NCBI RefSeq assembly: GCF_002288925.2
Contig: NW_022098021.1
Coordinates: forward strand, 4,537,749 to 4,601,748
Reading direction: 5' to 3'
Source of the DNA: Delphinapterus leucas
Taxonomy: Eukaryota > Chordata > Mammalia > Artiodactyla > Monodontidae
Length of the DNA stretch: 64,000 nucleotides
Shown: positions 1 to 10,725 of the stretch, one piece after another
How positions within the stretch are numbered: position 1 is the first letter of the stretch
Layout: each line of letters starts with the position of its first letter
Translations under genes and position numbers: made by a program
The notes under the pieces: generated by a model
Seen by the model: the letters and a program-made list of their open reading frames with translations, nothing else
Database searches by the model: none
What the model was told of the DNA's origin: nothing

Positions 1-1239
1 CCCTGCCCCCAAGCTCACGGGCGGTGCAGAGCAGCCCTGGTAAGGGGTGAATAGGCACAACTCAGGAGCCCTGTGCTTGGAAACCCCCAATCCTCTGCGG
101 CAAACCTGCCCAAACCTCTGCCCTGGAGGGAGACGTTATCATTATTATACTGTTCAGGAAACAAATCTGCCTTGTGTCCCAGAGGGAGACACTTTTTCTG
201 TCTTTCAGGGTTGTCTGATATACAAACATCCTCGAAAACTCATCCAGAACCAGCACCGTTGCCTCTGCTCACGAGACTCAGAGGAATGCAGGACACCCAT
301 GGAAAACCGTCTCCCAAGCAGCTATAAAGACCTATCCATGAGAAGTTGTAAATTGAGGAAGATGGCGTCTGACTGAAAGGATAAGGGGCATTTCCAGTTG
401 ATTGAGGACACAAGCTGTGATTTCTCCCAGCATCTTCTCTGTCTGACTATGTTTAACATTCTGCCCAGAATCCAGAGGGTGTCTGGAGCACACGCCCGGG
501 GGGCAGGGACGGCCCAAAGGTTGCTGGGTGAAAGGTGTAATTTTCTTGAAAGTGGTTCAAAAAGAGGCTTATTCAGAGCAGGGGATGGAGAGCTGGTGGG
601 AAGCCCCACGGGGGCAGAGCCCATGGACCGCCTCCTTCAGACTCTCTCCCCAGGGAGGGGGGGAGGTATCAGCCATGAAATGCCCTTGCCAGGCTGCAAG
701 CTCTGCTCCCTCTGTCCTGTGGGGTGTCTGCCTGGTGATGAGAAGGGTCAGGACCCCAGCTCTCAGCCATCTGAACCCACGGAGAGGTGCGACATCCCAG
801 GGAGAAACAATCTGACGGTCTTGCTTCTCTTGGCTTGGGAAGCGCTCTGTGATTCCGGAAGTTCTTTCTGCTCCAGAAGGAGGAGAGAAACCAAAGGAGC
901 AGCCCGTTCCCTCTTAGGCTCAGGACTGCATCTTTCTCCGGTCTGTACACCCAGCACCCCGCCAGGCCGTACAAGATGCCACAGGATAGAAACAGGGCTC
1001 AACTTCTTATTCATTCGTTCATTTGTTTATTCAGTAATGAATTTGTTCGTATGTTGAATAATGAATTGACTCAATTTGTCATCTGCTAAGCATTTTCACT
1101 CCACAGGTAATTCAAATTATTGCTTTTTTTGTTGTTTTTTGGGTTTGTTTGTTTTTTCTGGTAGGAAACTAACATAAATATTTTCAAGTAGGATGAAAAA
1201 TTCATGTTAACTTTTAAAAATATGCCTAGAGATATTGAA
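1..1239. other. Unique sequence, no gene recognised
   Basis: No recognisable exon, RNA gene or complete repeat. Open frames on both strands lack domains and look like chance frames in GC-rich DNA. An AT-rich stretch near 1005-1080 with ATTC/ATTT-like units may be a decayed simple repeat or the end of an L2, and T-rich runs follow at 1121-1160. Confidence 0.5.
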
Positions 1240-1800
1240 AACATTTCCCTCACTCATTTATTGCACAAAATGTTGCCAAGCAACAGCTATGCACCAGGCG
1301 AGCTTCTAGGTATACAGATAAAAGAAGGAGATCATTTTCGGAAGATAAGTGTTATAAAGAAAACATGACTGAGCCCAGGGACAGACAGTGATTGGATGAG
1401 GGCTGGCTAACTGGATGGATGCAGAGAGGAGGTGACATTTGAGCTTAGATCTGAATGACAAGGAGAAGCAACAAAACATGGATGAGCCGGGAGGTGGTGT
1501 CCCAGGCAAACAGGACAGCAAGTGCAAAGGCCCTGAGGTCTGAAGTGTTCAAAGGGTAGGAAGGAGGCCAGTGTGGCTGGAGAGTCATAAGCCAGCAGGT
1601 AAGAGGCAAGAAATGGCAGCAGAGAGGTAGAAAGAGGCCACCCTCTGCAGGCTTTTATAAAGGGCCCTGGGGAAAATCCCCCATGTGATAGGAGGCCTTG
1701 GGACGGCTTTCAACAGTGGAGCTATTTTGTCTGATTTATGCTTTAAAAAGCAACCTGGGCAAAAGCGAAGGCAGGGAACCAGTTAGAACGCTAACGTTGG
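1240..1800 (-). mobile_element. L2 LINE 3' part, antisense
   Basis: Read on the plus strand, the sequence follows the reverse complement of the L2 3' region: a 'gcaccaggcgagcttctagg'-like start, a 'gaggtgacatttgagcttag' block near 1430, 'agcaagtgcaaaggccctga' near 1518, 'aggaggccagtgtggctgga' near 1561, then the 'tctgatttatgctttaaaaa' block near 1730. All occur in the expected order. Heavily diverged and inactive, as is usual for this ancient family. Confidence 0.75.
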
Positions 1801-2689
1801 TCTGTGTGAACTCTCCTCCGGCATTAAAGGGACCTGGATGGAAAAGGTGAATGAGAAGCCCAGGCTTAAGCAAATATGGGGGCACAGCTAGGAGAACTCC
1901 CCCAGCATCCATCTGGAAGACACCGGAGCAGAGACGTCCTAGAAATGGACGAAAATATGAGGCAGAATCTTCAAACTATCAATACATCAACCTACAGACC
2001 ATCAAGTAGACTGCAGCTACGCATGCAGGAGCCTTAAGCCAGGAACTGGCCTTCTAGAAATAAAAAAGGCAAGACGTACCCATCTACCTGCAAAGTTCTC
2101 CTCCCCCTCTTGCCCCCCAAGCCCAGAACTTCAGATGGGGAGTAACATTCTGAACCCCCCTGCACTTTACCACTTGAATCCACCTACCCGGCAACATGGC
2201 AATTTGGGAGAAAGAGCTAATAACAAACAGGAGAGAGGGAGACCAGTCAGGTGCATCACTTGCGAAGAGCACGTACTGAAACCTCCCGTGTGCACAGTGT
2301 ACAAAGAGAGCTCAGGACCTGGCCCTCTGCTCCTGGAACTCGACGTCCGGATGGTGAGCCAGGTCCTAGAGGCATGTCACAGGCTCCTATAGTCCCCGAC
2401 CCTCCAAGCAACGGAGGCTGAGGTCAGCACCCTTTATGGGGCAGCCAGGCCGGCGCAATGCAGCTGAGGGTCAGGGTCAGGAGCTGGGCGGGAGGGGGGC
2501 CCTGACTGGAGGAGCTGCCCCAAGAACACCGACCTCCACAAAGGTGTTAGAGAAGACCCACAGGAGCCTCCCAAGAGGAAGGCCCTGATGAGAAAGGGTC
2601 TCCCTCCAGGGCTGCTCAGGCCATGGCTCACAGCCCAGCAGGCGGCCTAGCCTCCACCCATGTCAACCACATCCCGCGCAGCCTTCTCT
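1801..2689. other. Unique sequence
   Basis: No repeat or gene recognised. The last part is GC-rich (2400-2640) with short chance open frames only. Confidence 0.45.
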
Positions 2690-2995
2690 CCTAATTTGTT
2701 CCTCTCTGTTCTCTCCCTAATGGTCCTTTCCAGCCTGTTAAAGGGCCTAAATTATTATTTTAGTTTTCCAGGAAAATTGCATGCAATTTAGTTGAGCGCA
2801 CGGGGGCGTGTGCAGCCTTCCCTTGTAACCTCCCAGGCAGGCAGGAGCCCGCATCACCCCGGGTTGCCGGGTCTGAAACGCCGTCATCTCCCAGCTGAGT
2901 CTCCCGCGGAGAACGGAGCAGCCTCAGCCCTCTTGAGTTCTCGGCTGCTTGGTCGTGTAATAGTCATGAGTTGCAGCTGCAAACAATGAAATCCC
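2690..2995. promoter_or_regulatory. Candidate conserved noncoding block with palindrome
   Basis: An AT-rich island (2690-2800) in GC-rich surroundings, with homeobox-like 'cctaatttg' and 'taaattattattttag' stretches and the perfect 16-bp palindrome at 2774-2789. No repeat family fits. A regulatory role is inferred from composition alone. Confidence 0.3.
2774..2789. repeat. Perfect 16-bp palindrome
   Basis: The sequence aaattgcatgcaattt equals its own reverse complement. It holds two inverted ATTGC half-sites like those bound by C/EBP-type bZIP dimers, and the ATGCAAT core resembles an octamer (POU) site. Factor names are inference. Confidence 0.85.
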
Positions 2996-3735
2996 ACTCT
3001 GGTTCGTCTGTGCAGAACAGGCCTGCACTGAAAGGGTATCGGATAACTCAGAATGGAAAGGAAGTCTCAGAGAGCGGCCCGAACCAGGAGGTCCAGGCGG
3101 CCACGAGGACAGCCGAGTTCACCCACGGGGCCAGGCCGGCAGGGACACTGCAGCTGCTGCTGGGTCAGAGCCCACGTCGCAGCCGCCACTACCAACACGG
3201 GCCTGAAGTCCCTTCACCTCTGCCTCACTCACTCCAGCAGCAAAGTCCTGTGGGAACGTCTGCTGCCAAGAGTGTGTTTGTCCTGGGATTGTATCCCAGA
3301 CCCTGACTCGCGTTCCCAGACATAAGAAGGGCTCTGAGACGCTGTAGGAGAAATGAATGTTCACTGTAGCCACTGACTGCCCTGTACTGTCAGGAAAAAG
3401 CTCTTAATGCTCTGTGCTTCAGTTTGGTCCTTAGCGAAGACACATTACACTGAAATGACGACAAGTTTTGAAGCCATAAATCCATAGGAAATAATCTGGT
3501 TATAATATCAGAAGAAATCAGTGCAGCCCTAAGTGACCTGAGCTAGCACAAGCAGAAAGGCCGCCTAGTGCCCTGGGCTGGAGGGCAGCTCTCAACCTGA
3601 GATGCACGGGCTGAGTTCCTCCACAACCAGACCACAGACATGGACCCACTAGACAGCCAGCCACACGCTGGGCTATCGGACACACATTCTTAAATAACCA
3701 CGATGGAATGTTCAAGGAGTTAAATGATTCAGATA
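2996..3735. other. Unique sequence
   Basis: No gene or repeat recognised. The short open frames in 2970-3370 overlap on both strands and show no domain. Confidence 0.45.
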
Positions 3736-4807
3736 GTAAATTCTAGCAGGAAACTGGAAAGTATAAAAAAGAAAAACCACACGGATGACTGTATCTATAC
3801 AGCTTACGGTACAGTTTTGTAAACTGCACAGTTTTCAATAACTGTAACTAAAACGTCAGCAGATAGCTTAGGAACGATTAAATAGCTTTAAGAGAAAATC
3901 AGTCAAGAAATCAGAATCAAACAGACTAAAGCGTGGAGATCGAAAAAGAAACACAGAAAAGAGCGTGAGAGACACATTAAACATGAAAAAAAAAAAAGAT
4001 TTAAAGTATGTGTAACTGGAATCCCAGAAGGAAGAGGGGAGAATTAATCGCGAAAAAGCAATATTTCAATATATACTTAAAACTGACTCAAGACACAGAG
4101 CCATGAATTAGGAACTCCAAGCAGTAGAAATACTAAGAAAACCAAATTTAGGCATATTACAGTAAAAGTACTAAAAAAACAAAGAGAAAATCTTAAAAGA
4201 AACCAGAAGGGGAAGAAAAGTACGTTACCTTCAGAGGACCAACAGTAAGACCGACCACTAACCTTCATCAGAAACACTAGAAACCAAAAGACACGAAATC
4301 ATATCTTCAAAGTGCTGACAGAAGATAGCTGACAACCTAGCATCCTATATCCACCAAAAATATTCTTCAGAAATTAAGGTGAACTGATAATCTTTCCAGA
4401 CAACAAAACTAGCGCGTACAAACCGAAGAATAATCTTTAGACAGAAAGAAAATTATCTCAGATAGAAACACAGAAATGCAAGAAGGAATGAGGTGCCCTG
4501 GGAAGAGTAAATAGAACAACAGATAAACCTAAATGAACGCTGACCATATAAACAGTAACTGTATCAACGTCTTGCAGAGTTTTAAATATGTAGAGAGAAC
4601 TTCCTTGGCAATAATAGTACCCAACGCAGGAAGAAAGGATGTTCAATGTCCTAAGGTACTGAAATGTCCTGGGAAGTGACAAAAGTAGTAATTCATATTA
4701 GATGTTAAAAAGTCAGGAATGCATACTGTGATCTCTAGGGAACCACTAAAAATATAGGAAGAAAGTATCTAATGTATCCAACGGAGTCAAATAAAAAACA
4801 ATAAGAA
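3736..4807 (+). mobile_element. Old L1 ORF1 / HAL1-like element, first part
   Basis: Degenerate similarity to L1 ORF1 and the DNA after it: A-rich coiled-coil-like region (3740-3960), 'ggaatcccagaaggaag' near 4019, the RNA-binding region, then 'gaaaccaaaagacacgaaat' near 4280 and 'ttcttcagaaattaagg' near 4362. After ORF1 it runs into 'aattcatattagatgttaaa' and 'tgatctctagggaaccact' (4690-4750) with no ORF2 sequence. That order suggests HAL1, the L1 derivative lacking ORF2. No usable reading frame remains. Confidence 0.65.
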
Positions 4808-5092
4808 GACAAAGATAGGCAAGGGGCGGGGGTCAAAAGGTGCAAACTTCCAGTTACAAAATAAGTAAGTCCTGGGAGGTAATGCACAGTGTGGGGACTA
4901 CAGTTAATAGCACTGTATCACATATAAGCCCTCATCACAAGAAAAAAAATTGTAACTATGTGTGGTGAGGGATGTTAGCTAGACATCAGTGGTGATCATT
5001 TTGCAATATATACAAATGTCAAACCATGATGTTGTACACCTGAAAGTCATATGTTATATGTCAATTACATCTCAATTTTTTAAAAAAGAAGA
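4808..5092 (+). mobile_element. L1 3' end inserted into the HAL1-like element
   Basis: Matches an old mammalian L1 3' UTR: 'aacttccagttacaaaataa', 'aattgtaactatgtgtggtg', 'gtgatcattttgcaatata', 'gatgttgtacacctgaaa', ending 'tcaattacatctcaattttt' and an A-rich tail. Flanking 'aaagatagg' (about 4811) and 'gaagatagg' (about 5088) look like the target-site duplication. It is 5'-truncated. Confidence 0.7.
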
Positions 5093-5260
5093 TAGGAAAA
5101 AAGTAGGAACAAAGAACAGGAGTAACCAAACAGTCAAATGGTGGATTTAAACATAAGTACAATAAATGTAAATGACTAAAGAATCCAATTAAGAGATCAA
5201 TGTTGTTTGTAAGAGACAGTGCTTAAACATAAGGATGAAGGAAATTTGAAAGCAGAAGTG
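5093..5260 (+). mobile_element. HAL1-like element, second part
   Basis: Resumes after the inserted L1 end with 'aaaaaagtaggaacaaag', 'ggtggatttaaacataag' and 'aataaatgtaaatgactaaa', a typical L1/HAL1 linker text about synthesis of 'nucleotide-alternating' A-rich DNA. Edges are approximate. Confidence 0.45.
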
Positions 5261-6216
5261 TGTGAAAAATATGAACTATAAATGGAACAGAAACGGGAGT
5301 GTGAAGTTACAAGGGAGACGTCCCCAACGTTGCAGGACAGCAGAACGAGCTATCAGGGAAAGTTTTTTGGGTGCACTTAAAAATAAAAGATCCTTGTTAG
5401 CCTTCCAGAAGGACAGAGCTGGAAAAGGCAGCCTCAGGACACGCCCTCTTGTCATTCCCACGTTTCTACAATATGCCCATAGAGAGCATGGCTGGTCATT
5501 AAATAAAAATTAGTAATTTCATTACTGGATGCTGATTGGTCATGTACCATCTGGCTTTGCGTGCTGTGTCCTCAGGATATTTCACTGAGAAAATATCCCA
5601 CTGAAAAGTCCCACTTCGAGGTCAGTCATAGCACTTTCCCCTCCCTGCCACTCTCACCTGACCCTTCTAACCTTAACCTTTTAATTTTCTAAATATTCTA
5701 CCGCTCAACCTGGGTCAGGTATTAGTACTGCTTAAATCTCTGGACAAGGTTGATCCTGTTCTGTCTGGACCATGGTTTATCCCTTGAGTTTCTGGTCCAA
5801 CAATGACTACACCTGTACTGACCTCCCCAAGGTGCGTGTGTTCCCCTCCCACTGTCCGCCTCCCTGCCCACTTTTTCTGTCCTGTGCTTTCAGGCCATTC
5901 TATAGTGCTTTCCCTTGGCTTGACCCCAGAACCCTCAGATAACTAAGTTCTAATTTCTCCTTGTGTTTGCATCCCAAACTCTCTATGTATCTTCTGTGCG
6001 TCCTCTTCTCTTAGCTTCTAGCTTGCTCCCAGCTTGAAATAGATGGCCCCCCACGTTCAAGCCCTTAAACAATCATTTCTTACAAGAGCTGGTTTGAAGA
6101 GGCTCTTATTGGCCAAAGTTGGTACAATTTGAATATCAAAAGAATAGTGACTATTATTAATTGAGGTGAGTTCACAATGATACAAACAAAAGAAGACCAA
6201 AAAGCCCGCAAAACCT
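5261..6216. other. Unique sequence
   Basis: No gene or repeat recognised. Mixed composition, with pyrimidine-rich stretches (5635-5700, 5850-5900). Confidence 0.4.
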
Positions 6217-6224
6217 TATTTGCG

Positions 6225-6439
6225 GGGCTTCCCTGGTGGCGCAGTGGTTGGGAGTCCGCCTGCTGATGCAGCGGACGCAGGTTCGTGCCCCGGTCCGGGA
6301 AGATCCCACATGCCGCGGAGCGGCTGGGCCCGTGAGCCATGGCCGCTGAGCCTGCGCGTCCAGAGCCTGTGCTCCGCAACGGGAGAGGCCACAGCGGTGA
6401 GAGGCCCGCGTACCGAAAAAAAAAAAAAAAAAAAAAACG
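6225..6439 (+). mobile_element. CHR SINE, short cetacean form
   Basis: tRNA-derived head 'gggcttccctggtggcgcag', B-box region 'ggttcgtgccccggtccggg', body ending 'gaggcccgcgtaccg' and a pure A tail to 6437. Target-site duplication tatttgc at 6217-6223 and 6440-6446. The central and 3' parts present in the long form (for example at 46679) are missing. The clean tail suggests a fairly young insertion. Confidence 0.93.
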
Positions 6440-6446
6440 TATTTGC

Positions 6447-7040
6447 CACTACTGGAGGTGCCTACTACACCATCTTCTTCTTCTAAACATTTGTAATTAA
6501 AGGGAAAGAGTTAAACACTTACTGCCTTTCTGGCAGGAGCTGTACTTCAGAATAAGCAAACAGCCCCAGGAAATAAAGAAAAGCTCTACTTTAAAGAAGA
6601 ATGACATCTAATAAACGCAGAGGGATTGACAGAATGTAAAAATCACCATTTTGCAAACCCTAATGTAGTAGTTAATTGCAATGCTTGTCCTGAATACTAA
6701 CTCCATCCAGTGAACAGTTGGTGGGGAACTAGATTCCACGTGGAGCCGAAGTGCCAGCCTCCACCTTACTTGCTAACACAAGGGAAACGTCACTTTATAG
6801 TAGAGACGCTTGACCGTGTCCCCCTAATCCGGTGATTAGACCAAGCACCACAACAGTAGACGACCAACATCACGTGATGCAATGCAACATACACAGCATC
6901 ACCCCCAAATCATAATTCACCTGAACCTCGCCAGGCCTACGACCTAACGTACAGCCTACAGGAAATACAGAGGATAGAGGAACAGGTTAAATACGTAACA
7001 AGGAAACAGACAATCTGATGTGCAGCTTTGCACGAAGCAA
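6447..7040. other. Unique sequence
   Basis: No gene recognised and no repeat named. Slightly AT-rich. Confidence 0.4.
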
Positions 7041-7130
7041 CTGAGTTTCTTCAAAGTGTCAACGTCATTTTTAAAAAGGAGGAAGACGGGAAGTGTAAGA
7101 ACAGCTCTAGATTAAAAGAGACCCAAGAGA
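7041..7130 (+). mobile_element. Old interspersed repeat, 5' piece (L1M-like)
   Basis: The text 'gattaaaagagacccaagag' and its continuation at 8684 resemble a dispersed mammalian repeat whose end reads like an old L1 3' UTR. The L1 cluster at 7131-8666 interrupts it and duplicates aaaagagacccaagaga (7114-7130, 8667-8683). The family name is uncertain. Confidence 0.45.
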
Positions 7131-7590
7131 ACGTAAGTCGGTGCACCACTATGGAAAGCAGTATGGAGGGTCCTCAAAAGACTGAAAATAGAGGTGCCAC
7201 GTGACCCAGCGATCCCACTCCTGGGCATATACCCAGACAAAACTATAATTCAAAAAGCTACATGGATCCCTATGTTCACAGCAGCACTATTCACAATAGC
7301 CAGGACATGGAAGCAACCTAACTGTCCATCGACACATGAATGGATAAAGAAGATGTGGTACAAAGTAGAATGTTGGTTGCCTGGGGCTGGGGGAGGATTA
7401 GTACTGAGTGGTACAGATTTCAGTTGGAGAAGATGAGAAAGTTCTTGGGATGATGGTGGTGACAGTTGCACAGCAATGTGAGTGTACTTAATGCCACTGA
7501 GCTGTACCCTTAAAAATGGTTAAAATGGTAAATTTTATATTACCTATATTTTGCCACAATATAAAAATACAAAACAAAACAAAAAAGAAA
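7131..7590 (+). mobile_element. L1 3' end, copy 1 of a tandem cluster
   Basis: Starts inside the ORF2 C-terminal coding region ('actatggaaagcagtatgga', 'gggcatatacccagacaaaa', 'aatagccaggacatggaagc') and jumps near 7365 to a 3' UTR of the 'gttgcctggggctggggga' type, ending 'acctatattttgccacaat' with an A-rich tail (7560-7590). Truncated and non-coding. Confidence 0.8.
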
Positions 7591-8177
7591 AGATACATGC
7601 ACCTTTATGTTCATAGTGGCACTATTGACAAGAGCCAAGACATGGAAGCAACCTGAATGTCCAATGACAGATGAATGGATAAAGATGTGGTATATATGCA
7701 CGATGGAATATTACTCAGCCATAAAAAGAACGAAATAACACCCTTTGCGGCAACATGAATGGACCTGGAGATGATCATACTAAGTGAAGTAAGTCAGAAA
7801 GAGAAAGACAAATACCATATGGTATCACTTACATGTGGAATCTAATACGACACAAATGAACATATCTATGAAACAGAAACAGACTCATAGACAGAGAACA
7901 GACTTGTGGTTGCCAAGAGGGAGGAAGGTGGGGGAGGGAAAGCTGGGAGTTTGGGATTAGCCGATGCAAAATATTATCTATAGAATGGATAAACAGCAAG
8001 GTCCTACTGCATAGCACAGGGAACTATGTTCAATATCCTGTGATAAACCATCATGGAAAAGAATATATACACATATCTGAATCACTTTGCTGTACAGCAG
8101 AAATTAACACAACACTGTAAATCAACTATAATTCAATAAATTTTTTTAAAAAAGGGAAAAATGTAAAAAAAAAAGAT

Positions 8178-8178
<1 letters not shown>
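7591..8178 (+). mobile_element. L1 3' end, copy 2 of a tandem cluster
   Basis: ORF2 tail ('agccaagacatggaagcaac', 'ggaatattactcagccataa') followed by the cetartiodactyl L1 3' UTR ('catagcacagggaactatgt', 'tgaatcactttgctgtacag', 'gtaaatcaactataattcaa') and an A-rich tail at 8135-8178. Confidence 0.88.
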
Positions 8179-8225
<47 letters not shown>

Positions 8226-8666
8226 ATGGAATATTACTCAGCCATTAAAAAGAATGAAGTAATGCCATTTGCAGCAACCTGGATGGACCTAGAGATTGTG
8301 AAGTAGGTCAGAAAGAGAAAGACAAATACCATATATCACTTATATGTGGAATCTAAAATATGACACAAATGAACTTATCGACGAAACAGAAACGGTCTCA
8401 CAGACGTAGAGAACAGACTTGTGGTTGCCAAGGGGGATGGGGTGGGGGAGGGAAGGATTGCGAGTTTGGGATTGCAGATGCAAACTATTATATGTAGAAT
8501 GGATAAACAACAAGGTCCTACTGTATAGCACAGGGAACTATATTCAATATCCTGTAAGAATATGAAAAAGAATGTATATATACATATAACTGAATCCCTG
8601 TGCTGAACAGCAGAAATTAACACAACACTGTAAGTCAACTATACTTCAGTAAAATAAATTTTAAAC
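8179..8666 (+). mobile_element. L1 3' end, copy 3 of a tandem cluster
   Basis: A second copy of the same L1 tail type as copy 2, joined at a TA/CA microsatellite that lies where the ORF2 text would read 'gtggtatatatgcac'. Contains 'atgccatttgcagcaacctg', 'gtggttgccaagggggatgg' and 'caacactgtaagtcaactat', ending at 8666. The right target-site duplication follows at 8667-8683. Confidence 0.88.
8180..8225. repeat. (AT)n-(AC)n microsatellite
   Basis: About 15 AT units followed by about 8 AC units at the start of L1 copy 3. Confidence 0.95.
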
Positions 8667-8683
8667 AAAAGAGACCCAAGAGA

Positions 8684-9050
8684 TATGGCAAAGAGCATTC
8701 CTGTTTGGCTGCTGGTCAGAACAAAGCAAGGGTGAAAGACATTTTGGGGACAACCAGGAAATGCGAATATGGGTTGCATATGGGTGATATTAGAGAATCA
8801 TGGTTAATTTCATTAACCATGGTATCACGATTATGTGGGAAATGTCTGTAGTTTTTAGAGATACCTACTGAAGTATTTAGGGGTGAGTAACGACCATACT
8901 TTAAAATTCTTCCTCCAAAAAGCAGTAGATGGCAAATGTGTCAACATGTGAGCAATTGTTTCAATCTAGTGATGGCCATGGTCATTAGACTCGCCACTTC
9001 TCTCTACTTCTCTGTATATTTACCATTTTTCATAATAAAAAATTAAGCTT
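8684..9050 (+). mobile_element. Old interspersed repeat, 3' piece (L1M-like)
   Basis: Continues the element split at 7130. It has 'gacattttggggacaaccag', 'gaagtatttaggggtgagta', 'ggcaaatgtgtcaacatgtg' and the end 'tttttcataataaaaaatta'. I recognise the pattern as a dispersed mammalian repeat end but cannot name the family with confidence. Confidence 0.5.
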
Positions 9051-9060
9051 AGGAATAACA

Positions 9061-9185
9061 AAGGGGGGGAAGCATAACAGCATCCCTCCAACAGGGTTAT
9101 TGCGGGAACTAGAGCTAATGAATAAAAGGTGCTTATCTCAGTGCCTGACACATGGTCATTAATTATTGTTCCTAATAATTGTTTC
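9061..9185 (+). mobile_element. MIR SINE fragment
   Basis: Resembles the MIR 3' half: 'gggttattgcgggaactaga', 'aaaaggtgcttatctcagtg', 'cctgacacatggtcattaat'. Confidence 0.6.
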
Positions 9186-10424
9186 TCGAGCATTTCCCAA
9201 TCCTCGCAAAGTACAGCAAGAATATTAACAACTAAGGAATGAAAAGGAGACCACACAGTTACAGGCTGTTAAAATGCGCATAACTGGATCGGGATGTATA
9301 AGCACTTTTCTATGAGAAAGATCTTCCAACCTTGGTCTCCTCCCTGCCAGGTATGGGCAACGTTAAGAGGTGGCTCTGGAGCTCCCTCTAGTGGTGATAT
9401 GTGGTAACTGTTCTCTGCCCAGCTGCTGAGACTTGAGTGGAAAATGAAATCTACTGAAGGAATGTTTTAATACAAAGACGTCATTTTCCAGAGCTGGTGG
9501 TGGAGCTTTGTGGTTTGATGGGCCTCTTTCCCAAGAACCATGGGTGGCCTGCTAGCCCCTTGTTGACCACCATTTTGTAAAACAATTGAGAGCAGCACAT
9601 GGTAGAGGAGAAAGGCCTCAGCATTGCTGGGTGGGCAGTAGGCATTTGGGGACCTTACAAGGGTTTCTAGTGAAATTATATTATTTGGAAGCATGGTAGT
9701 GATGGGAGTTGCTGGCCCATTTCTAGAACCTGTGTCATTAGCTCAGGGCAACGTCTCCATCCCCGTAGAGTGGTAAGCCGGCCATCCTACCAAAGTCACC
9801 AGAGGGCATCGGCTGCCCACACAGGCTGCCTGGAGCTGAATGGCGACAGGGTGACACCAACGGAAGAGGGTTATGGTCATAATAATAATCCAGATCCACT
9901 CTGATCTGGATCACCAGCTTTGGACTTCCTGAGACAGAAATAAATTTGCACCATTTTTGAACCATAGCACATTTGGGGGTCACCACACAGATCCTCAAAG
10001 CTCTGGAGGAGGGCCGTGTCACCAGAAGCAGAGAAGGAGGGACCATGTGGAAACTCTATCCCTCACTGCCCTCGTGGACACCGCCTGCACACAAGACCTC
10101 AAATTATAAGGCCGGAGCCACACTGGACCCAGCCGGCCAGACATGCAGCACTCCACTATACAAGGCGCTGGCCCTTTCAGACCTCTGGTTTCCCCCGCCC
10201 CGTGGCCACGTTCCCAGTGGGCTCCAACTCAGCAGTCCCTCCTTCCCGCTTTCTCTCCGCAGCTGTTCCGGACGCGTGGGCACTACTCCTGGACCATCCA
10301 CCCCACTCCCTGCAGTGGCCTTGCCTTCCACCACCCTTGAAATACAGAAGGATTTTCTCCTTTCTCTCATTTCCCAGTCACTCCTTAACCTATTGCTGTC
10401 TTTTTCCACCTGAAGCTCCATGAG
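9186..10424. other. Unique sequence
   Basis: No exon or repeat recognised. GC rises at 9975-10330, where overlapping open frames of 60-150 codons occur on both strands, a sign of chance frames. The text 'gctccctctagtggtgatat' (near 9381) weakly resembles a CTCF core. Confidence 0.45.
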
Positions 10425-10725
10425 AAGAGAATCAGTGAGTTGGAGGATAGGAACTTTGAAATAACTGAGTCAGAGGAACAAAGGAAAAAGAATGAAAGAG
10501 TGAAAAAATCCTAAGTGATCTATGGGACACCATGAAAAGAATAAATATCAGAACTGTTGGAGCTTCTGAAGGAGAAGAGCAGGGGGGAGGGGGCAAAAGT
10601 TTGTTTAAAGAAAGAATAGCTGAGGACATCCCAAACCTGGGAAAAGACTCGAACACCCACGATCATGAACCTATTAGATTCAACATAACTTCAATTCAAA
10701 ACAATCTTCTTCAAGACACATTATA
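10425..10725 (+). pseudogene. L1 ORF1 relic, N-terminal and middle part
   Basis: Translates in pieces to L1 ORF1-like protein: the coiled-coil end (10425-10510), then a frame from 10532 containing MKRINIR and a Gly-Ala-Ser-Glu-Gly-Glu-Glu stretch, matching the start of the ORF1 RNA-recognition domain, then 'gaggacatcccaaacctggg'. A stop and a frame change near 10514 break it. SINEs at 10726-11409 interrupt it and it resumes at 11421. No ORF2 sequence follows, so it may also be HAL1-like. Confidence 0.72.

Noticed and set aside
6225..6300. tRNA-like head of the SINEs as a possible tRNA gene
   Set aside because: Only A/B-box-like text of a SINE head is present, without a tRNA fold or proper 3' end.
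9381..9400. Second CTCF-like site 'ctccctctagtggtgatat'
   Set aside because: Too many mismatches to the core, including loss of GGC.
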